DNA of 64,000 nucleotides from JAHJUB01 sp041653615 [NCBI: Candidatus Ratteibacteria bacterium] (GTDB lineage: Bacteria; Ratteibacteria; UBA8468; MWAK01), in contig JBAZEZ010000002.1 in the NCBI GenBank assembly GCA_041653615.1, forward strand, positions 62,001 through 126,000, in the 5' to 3' direction. The notes under the pieces were generated by a model. It saw only the letters and a list, made by a program, of their open reading frames with translations, was not told the DNA's origin and made no database searches. How positions within the stretch are numbered: the stretch's first letter is position 1; each line of letters starts with the position of its first letter. Shown piece by piece: positions 1-8,410 of the stretch. The translations under genes were made by a program, and so were the position numbers.

Positions 1-277
1 TGTTAAAAATAACCTCGCTCATCAGGATTAAACCCTGCGAGGAACTGGCCGTAAAAACACGTTCTCCGGCGGCCACCGCGCCCAAGACAACCGAAGCTGC
101 GGAATGTTCGCTTTCCACGTTAACAAACTGGCTTTTTAAACGACCGTCGGCCACCATTTGAGCCAAACCTTCCACAATGTGGGTTTGAGGCGTGATGGGA
201 TAGGCCGAAATTACTCCGGGTTTACAGAGGCACACCGCCCGCGCAACTGCTTCGGAACCTTCGATGAAATCCTTCAT
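1..277 (-). CDS. porA: 2-oxoacid (pyruvate):ferredoxin oxidoreductase alpha subunit, N-terminal part
   Basis: The gene runs off the left edge; only the first 92 codons are visible. It starts [15 protein letters not shown] and has the SAYPITPQT motif and a [14 protein letters not shown] stretch, which are hallmarks of domain I of the PFOR alpha subunit. In this family the subunit helps oxidise a 2-oxoacid, usually pyruvate, with CoA, passing electrons to ferredoxin in the cytoplasm. The ATG overlaps the porD stop (ATGA), so translation is coupled. Order ferredoxin-porG-porD-porA predicts porB just outside the window. Substrate assignment is inference. Confidence 0.9.
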   Translation of the reverse strand, partial: MKDFIEGSEAVARAVCLCKPGVISAYPITPQTHIVEGLAQMVADGRLKSQFVNVESEHSAASVVLGAVAAGERVFTASSSQGLILMSEVIFN

Positions 278-543
278 TTTTTTCTCTCCATTTCTTCGGG
301 AACCATCTCGATGTCTTTTTTTGGACAGACCGCGGCGCAAAGGCCGCAGCCTTTACAATAAAGGTAATCGGTTTTAAAATCATTCTTCTCTTTTCCGGAA
401 ACAATCCCTTCCGGGCAAACCAGGACGCACAGCCGGCAGGCGATGCAATTTTTTTGCAAAAATTTAGGCCGTCGTTCCACCCGCCAGGAACCGGTTTTGT
501 TATTTCTGGCGCTTCCCGGTTCGGCCGTTATTTTTATCCGCAT
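274..543 (-). CDS. porD: 2-oxoacid:ferredoxin oxidoreductase delta subunit (2x[4Fe-4S])
   Basis: An 89-residue ferredoxin-like subunit with two complete cluster motifs, [12 protein letters not shown] near residue 33 and [12 protein letters not shown] near residue 63, enough for two [4Fe-4S] clusters. In four-subunit PFOR-type enzymes this delta subunit carries electrons from the TPP site of the beta subunit to soluble ferredoxin. It overlaps porG by 10 nt upstream and porA by 4 nt downstream, so it belongs to one translationally coupled operon. The length is normal for PorD. Confidence 0.92.
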   Translation of the reverse strand: MRIKITAEPGSARNNKTGSWRVERRPKFLQKNCIACRLCVLVCPEGIVSGKEKNDFKTDYLYCKGCGLCAAVCPKKDIEMVPEEMERKK

Positions 544-1076
544 GCCACCTCCCAGCCTTCAGTAAGAGCCGCAGTGTTCTTTTCGGCGATTTCTCCGGAA
601 AAACGACGCTTAATCACCTCTTTCAAACTTTCTAGTTTAACCGTTCCCGAAACGGCCGCAAACGCACCCAACAGGGCGGTATTACCCAGGGGGCGTCCCA
701 AATGGCGCATGCCAATTTCCGTGGCCGGCACGTAAATAATTTTAACTCCGTCTGATTTAGGTTTAAGGGAAAGCGGTTCCTTAGAATTTATTACTATCAG
801 AGCATTATCTTTCACCCCGGCCAGAACGTCTACGCTCCGCACAAGCGTCGGGTCAACTACTAATACATAATCCGGATTATAAATCTGGCTTCGGAGCCGG
901 ATGACCTGGTCGGAAATACGGATAAAAGCATTCATCGGCGCGCCCATGCGCGCGGCTCCAAAACTGGGAAAAGCGTAGGCGTATCCGCCTTCCACAAAAA
1001 CAGCGGTTCCGAGCAGGGCGGCGGTGGTAATGGCGCCCTGCCCTGCTCGGGCGTGAATTCTCATCTCTTTAATCAT
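534..1076 (-). CDS. porG: 2-oxoacid:ferredoxin oxidoreductase gamma subunit
   Basis: A 180-residue protein that begins with the typical gamma-subunit signature (HARAGQGAITTAALLG, around residues 8-23) and has the GAPMNAFIRIS stretch near residue 45. The gamma subunit takes part in CoA binding in this enzyme family. It sits 5 nt after the ferredoxin gene and overlaps porD. The KorAB pair upstream has no gamma subunit of its own nearby, so this one most simply belongs with porD and porA. Confidence 0.92.
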   Translation of the reverse strand: MIKEMRIHARAGQGAITTAALLGTAVFVEGGYAYAFPSFGAARMGAPMNAFIRISDQVIRLRSQIYNPDYVLVVDPTLVRSVDVLAGVKDNALIVINSKEPLSLKPKSDGVKIIYVPATEIGMRHLGRPLGNTALLGAFAAVSGTVKLESLKEVIKRRFSGEIAEKNTAALTEGWEVACG

Positions 1077-1081
1077 CTTCG

Positions 1082-1267
1082 TCAGCCTTCCGTAATAGCA
1101 TTAACGGGACAGTCCTGAATTGCCTGCTGCACGCATTCCTCGGTACTGACCGGAATCGGGTCAGATTTTACCTTGGCAATCTCACCTTCCAAAACAAAAA
1201 CATCGGGACAACCGTCGACACAAAGTCCGCATCCGGTACAAATATCCGCATCCACTTTTACTTTCAT
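1082..1267 (-). CDS. Monocluster [4Fe-4S] ferredoxin
   Basis: A 61-residue acidic ferredoxin starting MKVKVDADICTGCGLC. Cys spacing (CTGCGLCVDGCP, then a Cys in EECVQQ and a final DCP) matches the Thermotoga-type [4Fe-4S] ferredoxin, where four Cys bind the cluster and two more can form a disulfide. I chose the ATG at 1267 because a strong GGAGGAG Shine-Dalgarno lies just before it; an upstream ATG at 1297 would read through a dispersed repeat. As first gene before porGDA it is the likely electron acceptor of that enzyme. Confidence 0.9.
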   Translation of the reverse strand: MKVKVDADICTGCGLCVDGCPDVFVLEGEIAKVKSDPIPVSTEECVQQAIQDCPVNAITEG

Positions 1268-1279
1268 TTTTGTCTCCTC

Positions 1280-1362
1280 CTTTGCCCGCCGTAGCATGGA
1301 CGCCTAGTGGCGGCGAAACCGCACGGTAGACGAAGCATCCGTATTGCGAAGGTGGGCTTTGG
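1280..1362 (-). repeat. Dispersed palindromic repeat, copy 1 of a pair
   Basis: Read on the minus strand, about 83 bp resemble 42459-42540: both run from a CCCACCTTCGCAATACGG arm through GGCGG..TTTCGCCGCCA to GCTACGGCGGGCAAAG. In both copies the end of the repeat abuts the Shine-Dalgarno sequence of the next gene. The middle differs, as expected for an old, non-coding mobile repeat. Confidence 0.75.
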
Positions 1363-1448
1363 TGAAAAAACCAAACTCTATTATTTTAACACAAGTTGCT
1401 CTTGCCGGGCAAAAAATTCTAAAGGCTTAATCCGTTATTTAGACGAAT

Positions 1449-2525
1449 TCATTGCGGTTGTTTTAGAAAAGCAAACGGGGTTTGGAATGAAACCTTTACC
1501 GGCAATTTAGCGGGGTTATCTTTTACCGTAATTTTCGGTTCTTTTCCGGTCAGGTCATACTCAATCCGCACCACACCGCGTTGCCCGTTTTCGATAAATA
1601 TCTTAAATTGACGCGTGACCAGATAACCGCACACCGTGAGAGTTCCTTTTTTCGGCAAGGATAAATCAGGTAGCGGTGCGAAGATTTCATTCACCAGGGT
1701 GTCGTCCGCTTTTTCGAGCATCGGGTTGTCGGTGCGGTAGCCGTGCCGCCACCGCGCGGCATCGCCTGCCCGGCTGATATGAACCGTAGCATTTTTCAAG
1801 CCGGCAGCGTGGTATGTCTCAAGAAACCGTTCATCCATGACAGGTGGACAGATGGTTTCGGCCTCGTCGTAAAATATATGCAATTTAGCTCCGCGATTAT
1901 TTCCGGCCGCCGGACAAGTGTTGCGCGCGGCGTAATTAAGCGGTAATTCTTCCGGTGTGCCGCCCACCGCCTGTTTTAAAAGATCGTTGTACTGCGGCGT
2001 CAGATGATACCACTGCCCGTAATCGGTAACGCCAAAAAACGGCGCAACGACATGAAACAGGTCGGGAAACCTTACGAAAACACTGAAACAGTTTGCGCCG
2101 CCCCCGCTATAGCCAACGATGTTAATATTGCGCTTATCGATTTCGGCGGGGTATCTGCTGATAGCCGCGAGGAGTGCGTCTACGATATCGTAGACGTCTA
2201 ATCCACCGCAATCAAATTTACCGGCCGATGTTCCGCGTCCCCGCATATCAGGTACGACGGCAAAGAGCCCGCGGGCGGCAAAATCACGGATATCTTTGGC
2301 GACGTCATTGCGGCCTCCGCCAAGTCCGTGCATTACAACGATAATCGGCTTGGGTTTTCCGTCGCCGGGGTAACAGATGTTTGCGCAAAGAGGCGCGGTG
2401 CCATCCACGGAACTGGCGTACGTCATTTCGTCTGCTTTGATATTCGTGGTTACTCGCGATACCGCGGATTGGTTCATTGTTGTCAAGATTACCGATACCA
2501 GCACAAGGATAAGAATGGTTTTCAC
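1449..2525 (-). CDS. Secreted alpha/beta hydrolase (dienelactone hydrolase / acyl-peptidase-like)
   Basis: A 358-residue protein with a hydrophobic N-terminus (residues 3-16) that looks like a signal peptide or anchor. The hydrolase core shows VVMHGLGGG (66-72, oxyanion loop), DMRGRGTS (93-100) and the nucleophile elbow GYSGGG with Ser about 140. A later His in the RWRHGYRTD region could complete the triad. The substrate is unknown; esters or peptides are typical of the family. It is wedged between korB and the por ferredoxin gene, an odd place with no known link to oxidoreductase function. Confidence 0.8.
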   Translation of the reverse strand: MKTILILVLVSVILTTMNQSAVSRVTTNIKADEMTYASSVDGTAPLCANICYPGDGKPKPIIVVMHGLGGGRNDVAKDIRDFAARGLFAVVPDMRGRGTSAGKFDCGGLDVYDIVDALLAAISRYPAEIDKRNINIVGYSGGGANCFSVFVRFPDLFHVVAPFFGVTDYGQWYHLTPQYNDLLKQAVGGTPEELPLNYAARNTCPAAGNNRGAKLHIFYDEAETICPPVMDERFLETYHAAGLKNATVHISRAGDAARWRHGYRTDNPMLEKADDTLVNEIFAPLPDLSLPKKGTLTVCGYLVTRQFKIFIENGQRGVVRIEYDLTGKEPKITVKDNPAKLPVKVSFQTPFAFLKQPQ

Positions 2526-2568
2526 AAGAAATCTTCGAAATATTTTTAGTTAAACTTTTTTCGGTTAA

Positions 2569-3324
2569 TCATATCTCGTTTCCGGAAATGGTATCTTTAA
2601 TTACGCCTACGGGAAATACCGCCTGCATCTTTTCTCGGATAAAATCAAGCGCTTGGACCGGCGCGCATCCCCAGTTAACCGGACAGGGCGAAAGAACTTC
2701 AATCAGGGAAAAACCCCGGCGCGCCAACTGGCACTCAAACCCTTTTTTTATCGCCGCTTTTATCTTGCGGACGGACCCGGGGTCAGTCAAAGCAACCCGT
2801 TCCAGGTAAGTGGTCCCGTCTAAAACGGCCAGAAGTTCGCAAACCTTAATCGGGTAACCGTGTATTTTGGGGTTGCGGCCAAAGGGAGTTGTGGTAGTTT
2901 TCTGGCCGATCATCGTGGTCGGCGCCATCTGTCCGCGCGTCATGCCGTAAACTGCGTTGTTGACAAAAATAGTGGTAATATTCTCACCGCGATTGGCGGC
3001 GTGAATAATTTCCGCGGTTCCGATGGCCGCGAGGTCTCCGTCTCCCTGGTAGGTGAAAACCAACCGGTCCGGCAAAACCCTTTTGATGCCGGTGGCAACC
3101 GCCGGCGGCCTTCCGTGGGCGGCTTCGGTTACGTCAAAATTCCAGTAATCGTAAGCGGTTACCGCGCATCCTACCGGAGCAATACCGATGGTTTTCTCCC
3201 GCATACCCATCTCCTCCACCAGTTCCGCCACCAACCGTATCAGGGTTCCGTGGCCGCAGCCGGGGCAAAAACTGTTCGCGGTATCCTGCAATCCCGCCGT
3301 TCTCTCAAAGATTGTCTTTTCCAT
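2569..3324 (-). CDS. korB: 2-oxoacid:ferredoxin oxidoreductase beta subunit
   Basis: A 251-residue TPP-binding subunit. SFCPGCGHGT (18-27) and the GDGDLAAIG motif (94-102) with FVNNAVYGMTRGQ further on are the standard beta-subunit signatures for binding thiamine diphosphate and Mg2+. The short length and FCPGCGHG start fit the 2-oxoglutarate or branched-chain 2-oxoacid enzymes (KorB/VorB) better than long PorB. It follows korA after a 118-bp gap that is filled almost entirely by a palindromic repeat. Confidence 0.9.
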   Translation of the reverse strand: MEKTIFERTAGLQDTANSFCPGCGHGTLIRLVAELVEEMGMREKTIGIAPVGCAVTAYDYWNFDVTEAAHGRPPAVATGIKRVLPDRLVFTYQGDGDLAAIGTAEIIHAANRGENITTIFVNNAVYGMTRGQMAPTTMIGQKTTTTPFGRNPKIHGYPIKVCELLAVLDGTTYLERVALTDPGSVRKIKAAIKKGFECQLARRGFSLIEVLSPCPVNWGCAPVQALDFIREKMQAVFPVGVIKDTISGNEI

Positions 3325-3336
3325 GGAATTTTTTTA

Positions 3337-3451
3337 GGACGCAGATATACGCAGAAACTACCGGATAAAGATTAACCATAATTTTAGGGTATTTCTCTAA
3401 AAAATTTATAAGTTATTCTTTATCTGCGATAATCTGTGAAAATCAGCGTCC
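3337..3451. repeat. GGACGCAGAT palindromic repeat, copy 1 of 4
   Basis: About 115 bp bounded by inverted ends (GGACGCAGATATACGCAG at the left, TGTGAAAATCAGCGTCC at the right) with an AT-rich middle. Similar elements lie at 30599-30714, 47374-47482 and 61138-61245. The right end overlaps the last codons of korA and gives its stop codon (GGA CGC TGA on the minus strand). Confidence 0.9.
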
Positions 3452-4504
3452 GATTAAGTTTTGCGCAATTTTTAATATCTCTTCCGGCGTCGGAACTCCA
3501 CCGCCGGGACGTCCGTAAAAAGAGACCGGGGAGACGCCTTCTACGGCCAGGCGGACATCTTCAACCATCTGCCCCAGATTCATTTCCACCGTTAAAAATT
3601 TACGGGATTTTCCCGCTAATCGGCGCAAGGGTTGGTAAGGAAAAGGCCATAAGGAAACAGGCCGGAAGAGCCCGACTGAAATTCCTTTTTCCCGCCCGGC
3701 CAAAACCGCGGCTTTGGCGAGCCGGGCAACGCTGCCGAACGCCACGATAATTATTTCGGCGTCATCGGTTCGAAAGGTTTCCCAGCGTTGTTCTGATTTT
3801 TCAACCGCGGCATATTTTTTCGCCAGGCGCCAGTTGTGCTCCTCCAAGACGCCATGTTTAAGATACAACGAGAGAATTTTGTGCGGTGCCCGCCCGCGGC
3901 ATCCGGTGAGCGCCCACGGCTTAGCCGGGAATTTTTTCTGAAACGGTTTCAAGGTAACCGGTTCCATCATTTGCGCCAGGATACCGTCTCCCAAAATCAA
4001 AACCGGATTCCGGTATTGGTCGGCCAGGTCAAAAGCCAGATAAGTCAAGTCGTAAAGTTCTTGAAGACTCTGCGGCCCGAATGTAATCGTGCGGTAATCG
4101 CCGTGACCTCCGCCCCGGGTGGATTGAAAATAATCCGCCTGGCTCGGAGTTACATCGCCCAGACCTGGTCCGGCGCGGTTCATGTTGATAATGACCGCCG
4201 GTAGTTCGCAGCCGGCCAGGTAGGAAATGCCTTCCTGCTTAAGAGAAATACCGGGGCTGGAAGAAGATGTCATCGCCCGAGCGCCGGCTACCGCGGCGCC
4301 AAAAACCATATTGATGGCCGCTATCTCGCTTTCGGCCTGAATAAAAGTTCCGCCCACCTCCGGAAGACGCCGTCCCATGTATTCAGTTAGCTGATTCTGG
4401 GGAGTAATGGGATATCCGGCGTAGAAACAACACCCGGCGTTAACGGCTGCTTCACCGGCGGTTTCGTTGCCCGAAAGCAGCACTCTCTTTTTTATTTTTT
4501 CCAT
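3443..4504 (-). CDS. korA: 2-oxoacid:ferredoxin oxidoreductase alpha subunit
   Basis: A 353-residue subunit with CCFYAGYPITPQNQ near the start, the QAESEIAAINMVFGAAVAGA segment and the TSSSSPGISLKQEG motif, all typical of the alpha subunit of 2-oxoglutarate or branched-chain 2-oxoacid:ferredoxin oxidoreductases. It pairs with korB to make a second enzyme beside the por one. I prefer the ATG at 4504 (MEKIKKRVLLSGNE); an upstream ATG at 4525 in the same frame would add 7 residues. It overlaps the end of the acyltransferase gene by 13 nt. The last residues and stop come from the adjacent repeat. Confidence 0.9.
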   Translation of the reverse strand: MEKIKKRVLLSGNETAGEAAVNAGCCFYAGYPITPQNQLTEYMGRRLPEVGGTFIQAESEIAAINMVFGAAVAGARAMTSSSSPGISLKQEGISYLAGCELPAVIINMNRAGPGLGDVTPSQADYFQSTRGGGHGDYRTITFGPQSLQELYDLTYLAFDLADQYRNPVLILGDGILAQMMEPVTLKPFQKKFPAKPWALTGCRGRAPHKILSLYLKHGVLEEHNWRLAKKYAAVEKSEQRWETFRTDDAEIIIVAFGSVARLAKAAVLAGREKGISVGLFRPVSLWPFPYQPLRRLAGKSRKFLTVEMNLGQMVEDVRLAVEGVSPVSFYGRPGGGVPTPEEILKIAQNLIGR

Positions 4505-5346
4505 ATGTGGTCGAAAACCAGCCATTGACTTGGATAGGCGCCGATGTACTTTTCCAGATAAACAATTGTTTTCTCTGCCAAATCATTTACCGCGTCAGAA
4601 CTGCTTTTTTGTGAATCAGGATAAATAGGTGGTTCGAAAAAAAGGATATATTTTTCATTTTTCCGCACCAAAAAGCCCGGTACTATCGGGCTGCCCAATT
4701 TTACCGCCAACTGAGCCGGCCCGGCCGGGAGAAGAGCTGTTTTGCCGAAGAATTTCAAATTCAGGTAAGGCGGTCCGAAAGCCCTGTCCCCGAGTAATGC
4801 CACCAGTTCATTCTGCCGCAGCGCCGTAATTAACCGTTTAGTTTGCTTTCCCAGCAGAATTACCTTTACACCCTTGGTCTTTCGCCTTTGCAGAAAAAAA
4901 TGGTTCATCACCGAACCCCGGTGGGGCAGAGCCACCGCCGTAATGGGATAACCAAGCAGGGCGGTAAAGATGCCGGCTAATTCCCAATTACCCAGGTGCG
5001 CCGTAAGGCTGATTACTCCCCTGCCCTGCCGAAACGCCTGGTCCAGATTTTCCCTGCCTCTGATTTCTAAATGGAGTTTCAGGAAATTCTGGTCTATCCT
5101 GGGAACAAAATAAAGTTCATGCAGATATCGACCAAAATTCAGGTAACCTTCCCTGACCAAACTATCCAGTTCGGCTTGACTCCGACCGGTTTCCTTTAAG
5201 ACCTGGCTTAAATTCGCGCGTAAACACCGTTTAAGGACCGGCGTCGTCCAATACTGATAAAGCGCCGAGTAACGAGCCAGAGAAAGCGTCGCCCTTTTCG
5301 GCAGATGCAGCACCAAAAAAGCAAAGAAATGGTAAAGAAGCCACAT
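4492..5346 (-). CDS. Lipid A biosynthesis acyltransferase (LpxL/HtrB family)
   Basis: A 284-residue inner membrane protein with a hydrophobic N-terminus and the catalytic HLGNWE motif (H-x4-E, His near 117), followed by VALLGDRAFGPPY, which matches the conserved family block. Family members move a secondary acyl chain from acyl-ACP to lipid A precursors on the cytoplasmic face of the inner membrane. Together with LptD it supports a lipopolysaccharide outer membrane. It overlaps korA downstream and lies 15 nt after ybaB. Which of LpxL, LpxM or LpxP it matches cannot be told here. Confidence 0.88.
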   Translation of the reverse strand: MWLLYHFFAFLVLHLPKRATLSLARYSALYQYWTTPVLKRCLRANLSQVLKETGRSQAELDSLVREGYLNFGRYLHELYFVPRIDQNFLKLHLEIRGRENLDQAFRQGRGVISLTAHLGNWELAGIFTALLGYPITAVALPHRGSVMNHFFLQRRKTKGVKVILLGKQTKRLITALRQNELVALLGDRAFGPPYLNLKFFGKTALLPAGPAQLAVKLGSPIVPGFLVRKNEKYILFFEPPIYPDSQKSSSDAVNDLAEKTIVYLEKYIGAYPSQWLVFDHIWKK

Positions 5347-5361
5347 AGGCTAAACAATTCC

Positions 5362-5673
5362 TTAAAAACCCATGCCCGGCAGGTTGATACCCATCTGGCT
5401 GCTGACTACTTTAGAAACCTGGCTTTGCATCTGCCCGACGGCGTTGTTGATGGTTTCTAAAATCAGTTTTTCCAGATTTTGTTTTTGTTGGGCGGAAAGC
5501 AAATCCGGTGAAATTTCCAGGGAAATAATTTCCATTTTCCCGTTAACAATTCCTTTAACCCGACCGTCGCGACTGGAAAAGTCCATCCGCTCTTCGCGCA
5601 ATTTTTTTTCCAAAACTTTTGCGTTTTGCCGCAGTTTGTTTATTTCCTTAAGCGATTGCATAAAATTAGCCAT
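5362..5673 (-). CDS. ybaB: Nucleoid-associated protein, YbaB/EbfC family
   Basis: A 103-residue protein with a charged coiled-coil N-terminus (MQSLKEINKLRQNAKVLEKK) and the family core (GIVNGKMEIISLEISPDLL, then EKLILETINNAVGQ), ending in a short Gly/Met tail. Family members are small dimeric DNA-binding proteins. The gene follows dnaX by 4 nt, the classical dnaX-ybaB pairing; recR, usually third, is absent here. Confidence 0.93.
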   Translation of the reverse strand: MANFMQSLKEINKLRQNAKVLEKKLREERMDFSSRDGRVKGIVNGKMEIISLEISPDLLSAQQKQNLEKLILETINNAVGQMQSQVSKVVSSQMGINLPGMGF

Positions 5674-5677
5674 AGAT

Positions 5678-7489
5678 TTAAGTCTCCTTTTTAATAGACG
5701 TTACTTCCCCGTCAAATATTCCCAGGACCCGTTGTACAAGCTCTTTTTCTTCGGGCATAAGACTGATTGGGGCGGGGTGTCCCGATTCCACGGAATCGAT
5801 TTTTAAATGAGATGGCTGAAGATTCAAACCCTCTCTTTGGGGAATAGCCGCTCGCGGCTTAACCTGAATTTCGTCGGGGTCATTTCCTTTTTCAACGGTG
5901 GTTTCGAACGCTACCTTCCCGGAAGCAATTTTCCGGGACCAGATTTCAACCAGAATCGCTTGGTTACTTTTTAAGAGTCCTTCTTCAAACTGTCTTCGAA
6001 AACGCAGGCGCACTATCTTTTCGTTGCGACCCGTTTCTATTTTGTCCAAATGGCCGGTTTTTAAAGTCGGTAAAAGAAACGGCTTTTCCTTACCGACCTC
6101 TTCCAGAAATAACCGCCACAAGTCCGCTGCCTGGGTTTCCGCTATAATCCTGTCAGCATCTGGCCCGCTTCTATTCTCCGGCGTATGACAGGGAGACTGT
6201 AGTGTGTCAACCTCTTTTTTTACTTCTTCCTCTGTTCTAACTACTTCTCTAACAAGAGATGGTTTAAACTGATTTTTCGGAATAGGTTTTTCAATTGCCG
6301 GTTCTGCTTTTAAAACAACCGGTTTCGTAATTACTTTTTCTTTTACCGGCTCATAATTTGGTTTGCTCTGCAGCGGGGACTCAATTCCACCGGGTTTACC
6401 AAAAATTTCAGCCATCTTCAAGAAAATTGTTTCCAGGCGAACTCGAAGCAGGTCTTCATGTTTTAATTTATCGCGTTCTTCGGCAAGGTTTTCAAGCAAA
6501 TTTAAAAGTTCCGGCATCGTAAACTGGCCGGCAAGTTCCGTCAGAGCCTGCGCCGATTCGGGGGTAACCGTGTCAGTTGCCAGGTCCCCTGCTCCGGCTT
6601 TGATTAAAACAAGGTAGCGCGCAAACTCCAACACACCGGAGGTAAACTGAAAAAGGTCATAACCGGATTGAGAAACCCGTGCCACCACCTCCAGGCAACC
6701 CCGTCTGTTTCCGGAACGCAACATCCGGATTATTTCCAAATAAATATTTTCCGGCACCAGACTTAACATTTTTTCCACGTCGGAAACGGCTATCTTCCCG
6801 CCAAAACGAAACGAAGCTAATTGGTCAAGAATTGAGAGTCCGTCCCGAAAAGAACCGGCCGCCGACTGGCTGATGCGCAACAAAGCGGCTGGTTCTATCT
6901 GAATCTTTTCCATTCCGGCAATTTCGGACAAATGGCGGCTGATTTCACCGGTCGAAACAAGGTGAAAGTCAAAACGCTGACAGCGGGAGATAATGGTCGG
7001 TAAAAGTTTGTCGGGGTGAGTGGTCGCGAAGATAAATTTGGCGTGTTCTGGTGGTTCCTCCAGGGTTTTTAGTATAGCGTTAAAAGCAAAATCAGTCAGC
7101 ATGTGGACTTCATCAATCAAATAGATTTTGTACCGGTTCTTAATCGGCATAAAACGGGTATTTTCATTAATAGCCCTTATCTCGTCAATTCCCCGGTTGC
7201 TGGCGCCGTCAACTTCCAGAAAATCCAGACTGCGCCCCTCCAAAATTTCGCGGCAGTTTTCGCACTCGTTGCATGGTTCCGGAAGCGGTCCGTTGACGCA
7301 GTTAAGGCTGCGGGCCAAAATCCGGGCAACCGAGGTCTTCCCCACACCCCTTGGGCCGGAAAAGAGGTACGCGTTGGCAATACGCTTTTCCGCCAAACTT
7401 CTGGTCAGCGTGGTAGTAATCTGCTCCTGCCCGCGAACCTCTGAAAAGGTTCTGGGGCGGTATTTTAAGGCAAGGACTTGGTATCCCAT
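5678..7489 (-). CDS. dnaX: DNA polymerase III subunit gamma/tau
   Basis: A 603-residue clamp-loader ATPase. From MGYQVLALKYRPRTF it shows Walker A (GPRGVGKTS), a four-Cys zinc module (CVNGPLPEPCNECENC), Walker B (IYLIDEVHML) and the sensor SRC motif (TIISRCQRFDF), then the collar and a less conserved C-terminus that may bind the polymerase as in tau. The frame stays open upstream to 7537, but that part lies in a dispersed element (7501-7665) and does not look like DnaX, so I use the ATG at 7489. I see no clear Shine-Dalgarno there. Confidence 0.95.
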   Translation of the reverse strand: MGYQVLALKYRPRTFSEVRGQEQITTTLTRSLAEKRIANAYLFSGPRGVGKTSVARILARSLNCVNGPLPEPCNECENCREILEGRSLDFLEVDGASNRGIDEIRAINENTRFMPIKNRYKIYLIDEVHMLTDFAFNAILKTLEEPPEHAKFIFATTHPDKLLPTIISRCQRFDFHLVSTGEISRHLSEIAGMEKIQIEPAALLRISQSAAGSFRDGLSILDQLASFRFGGKIAVSDVEKMLSLVPENIYLEIIRMLRSGNRRGCLEVVARVSQSGYDLFQFTSGVLEFARYLVLIKAGAGDLATDTVTPESAQALTELAGQFTMPELLNLLENLAEERDKLKHEDLLRVRLETIFLKMAEIFGKPGGIESPLQSKPNYEPVKEKVITKPVVLKAEPAIEKPIPKNQFKPSLVREVVRTEEEVKKEVDTLQSPCHTPENRSGPDADRIIAETQAADLWRLFLEEVGKEKPFLLPTLKTGHLDKIETGRNEKIVRLRFRRQFEEGLLKSNQAILVEIWSRKIASGKVAFETTVEKGNDPDEIQVKPRAAIPQREGLNLQPSHLKIDSVESGHPAPISLMPEEKELVQRVLGIFDGEVTSIKKET

Positions 7490-7500
7490 AATAGCGTTCG

Positions 7501-7665
7501 GTTGTCTCTTTCGCACCACACGCTGCGTGCCAGACAAAACTACGCAACTCGGAAGTGAGGCTCTCCGTGTTCTCGCCTATACTTCAAGGCGAGCCACAGA
7601 TACTCTCTTCCTCGTACTGCTTGTTTTGTTACTGTCACTCCGCGAAGTGTTGCAAAGAAACAAAC
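7501..7665 (-). repeat. Structured 164-bp dispersed element, copy A
   Basis: Read on the minus strand this about 165-bp element aligns along its whole length with 28290-28452 and 58999-59162. It forms a long imperfect hairpin. The apical stem (7572-7578 with 7587-7593) and middle stem (7551-7559 with 7603-7611) are kept although the bases differ from the other copies. It ends 11 nt before the dnaX start, in the same orientation as dnaX. Confidence 0.88.
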
Positions 7666-7727
7666 CTCTCTTGAAGAAAAACGAATAATATAGTTTGCTC
7701 GAACGACCTTATTCGACCTCTTAAGTA

Positions 7728-8201
7728 TTAGATGTTCTTCGAAACCGTTGTCGCATAGGGACTGAATCCCATTTTTTTCCAGAATGCGGTCGAAGTTTCA
7801 TTCGACACGGCTACCCGAAGCTCGATCCGGTGAATTTCATGTTCGGCAAACCATACTTGAGCTACATGGTAAAGTTTCGCGCCGATGCCGCTTCTCCGGC
7901 ATCGCTCAGTTACAGCAAGATCAAACACCGTTCCATAATCTTGCTTTTCGAACACAGGGGGATATTTCGCCAGTTTTGCCAAGCAATAACCGACGACCTT
8001 TCCGTCCTCTTCGGCAACGAGAACACGCGAGGTGTCCAATGTCATGTGCCCGGAGATGAATTCCTTGAACCGTTCATGACCGTCGGCTGACCGAGTAAAA
8101 CGGGGATCTCGGCTCTTATGGAAATCCATAAACTCCTGCCAGAGATTCCCAATAGCGTTCAAGTCATCAACGCTGGCCTTCCGTATGGTTACTTTATTCA
8201 T
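7728..8201 (-). CDS. GNAT family N-acetyltransferase
   Basis: A 157-residue single-domain acetyltransferase. VRKASVDDL-type beta1, VAEEDGKVVGYCLAKL (beta3-4) and the acetyl-CoA loop in the VTERCRRSGIGAKLYHVA segment (R-x-x-G-I/V-G form, around residues 100-112) are visible, then NETSTAFWKKMGF, typical of the GNAT C-terminus. The substrate is not predictable. It stands alone between the dnaX element and tRNA-Met. Confidence 0.88.
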   Translation of the reverse strand: MNKVTIRKASVDDLNAIGNLWQEFMDFHKSRDPRFTRSADGHERFKEFISGHMTLDTSRVLVAEEDGKVVGYCLAKLAKYPPVFEKQDYGTVFDLAVTERCRRSGIGAKLYHVAQVWFAEHEIHRIELRVAVSNETSTAFWKKMGFSPYATTVSKNI

Positions 8202-8235
8202 TATTCAGTTTAATTAATAAACAAAAAATACAAAG

Positions 8236-8308
8236 TGGCGGTGCGGGGATTCGAACCCCAGACATAGCGGGTATGAGCCGCTTGCTCTACCAGCTGAGCT
8301 ACACCGCC
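8236..8308 (-). tRNA. tRNA-Met (anticodon CAT)
   Basis: A complete 73-nt cloverleaf on the minus strand: acceptor GGCGGTG/CACCGCC, D-arm GCTC..GAGC, anticodon stem AGCGG/CCGCT with loop CTCATAC (anticodon CAT), T-arm with TTCGAAT loop, discriminator A. The paired G1-C72 argues against an initiator tRNA; elongator Met is most likely, with lysidine-modified tRNA-Ile2 as the alternative. The CCA end is not encoded. Confidence 0.95.
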
Positions 8309-8344
8309 GTAAATAGTAATACTAAGGTTGCGTTCAAAATTAAT

Positions 8345-8374
8345 ATTATACTCAAAAAATAGGTGCAAACACAA
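8345..8374 (-). promoter_or_regulatory. Putative promoter for tRNA-Met
   Basis: On the minus strand a TTGTGT box (8374-8369) and a perfect TATAAT (8350-8345) are separated by 18 bp. Transcription would start about 30 nt before the tRNA. Confidence 0.55.
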
Positions 8375-8410
8375 GAAATTATCGCATTGAAGCCATTGGT
8401 CTCGTTGCTA

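Noticed and set aside
7490-7537. N-terminal extension of DnaX (MSGTQRVVRKRQPNAI)
   Set aside because: The codons lie between the normal DnaX start and the structured element; other DnaX proteins begin near MGYQVLALKYRP.
8236-8308. Initiator tRNA-fMet
   Set aside because: The first base pair of the acceptor is G-C and the anticodon stem lacks the three G-C pairs of initiators.
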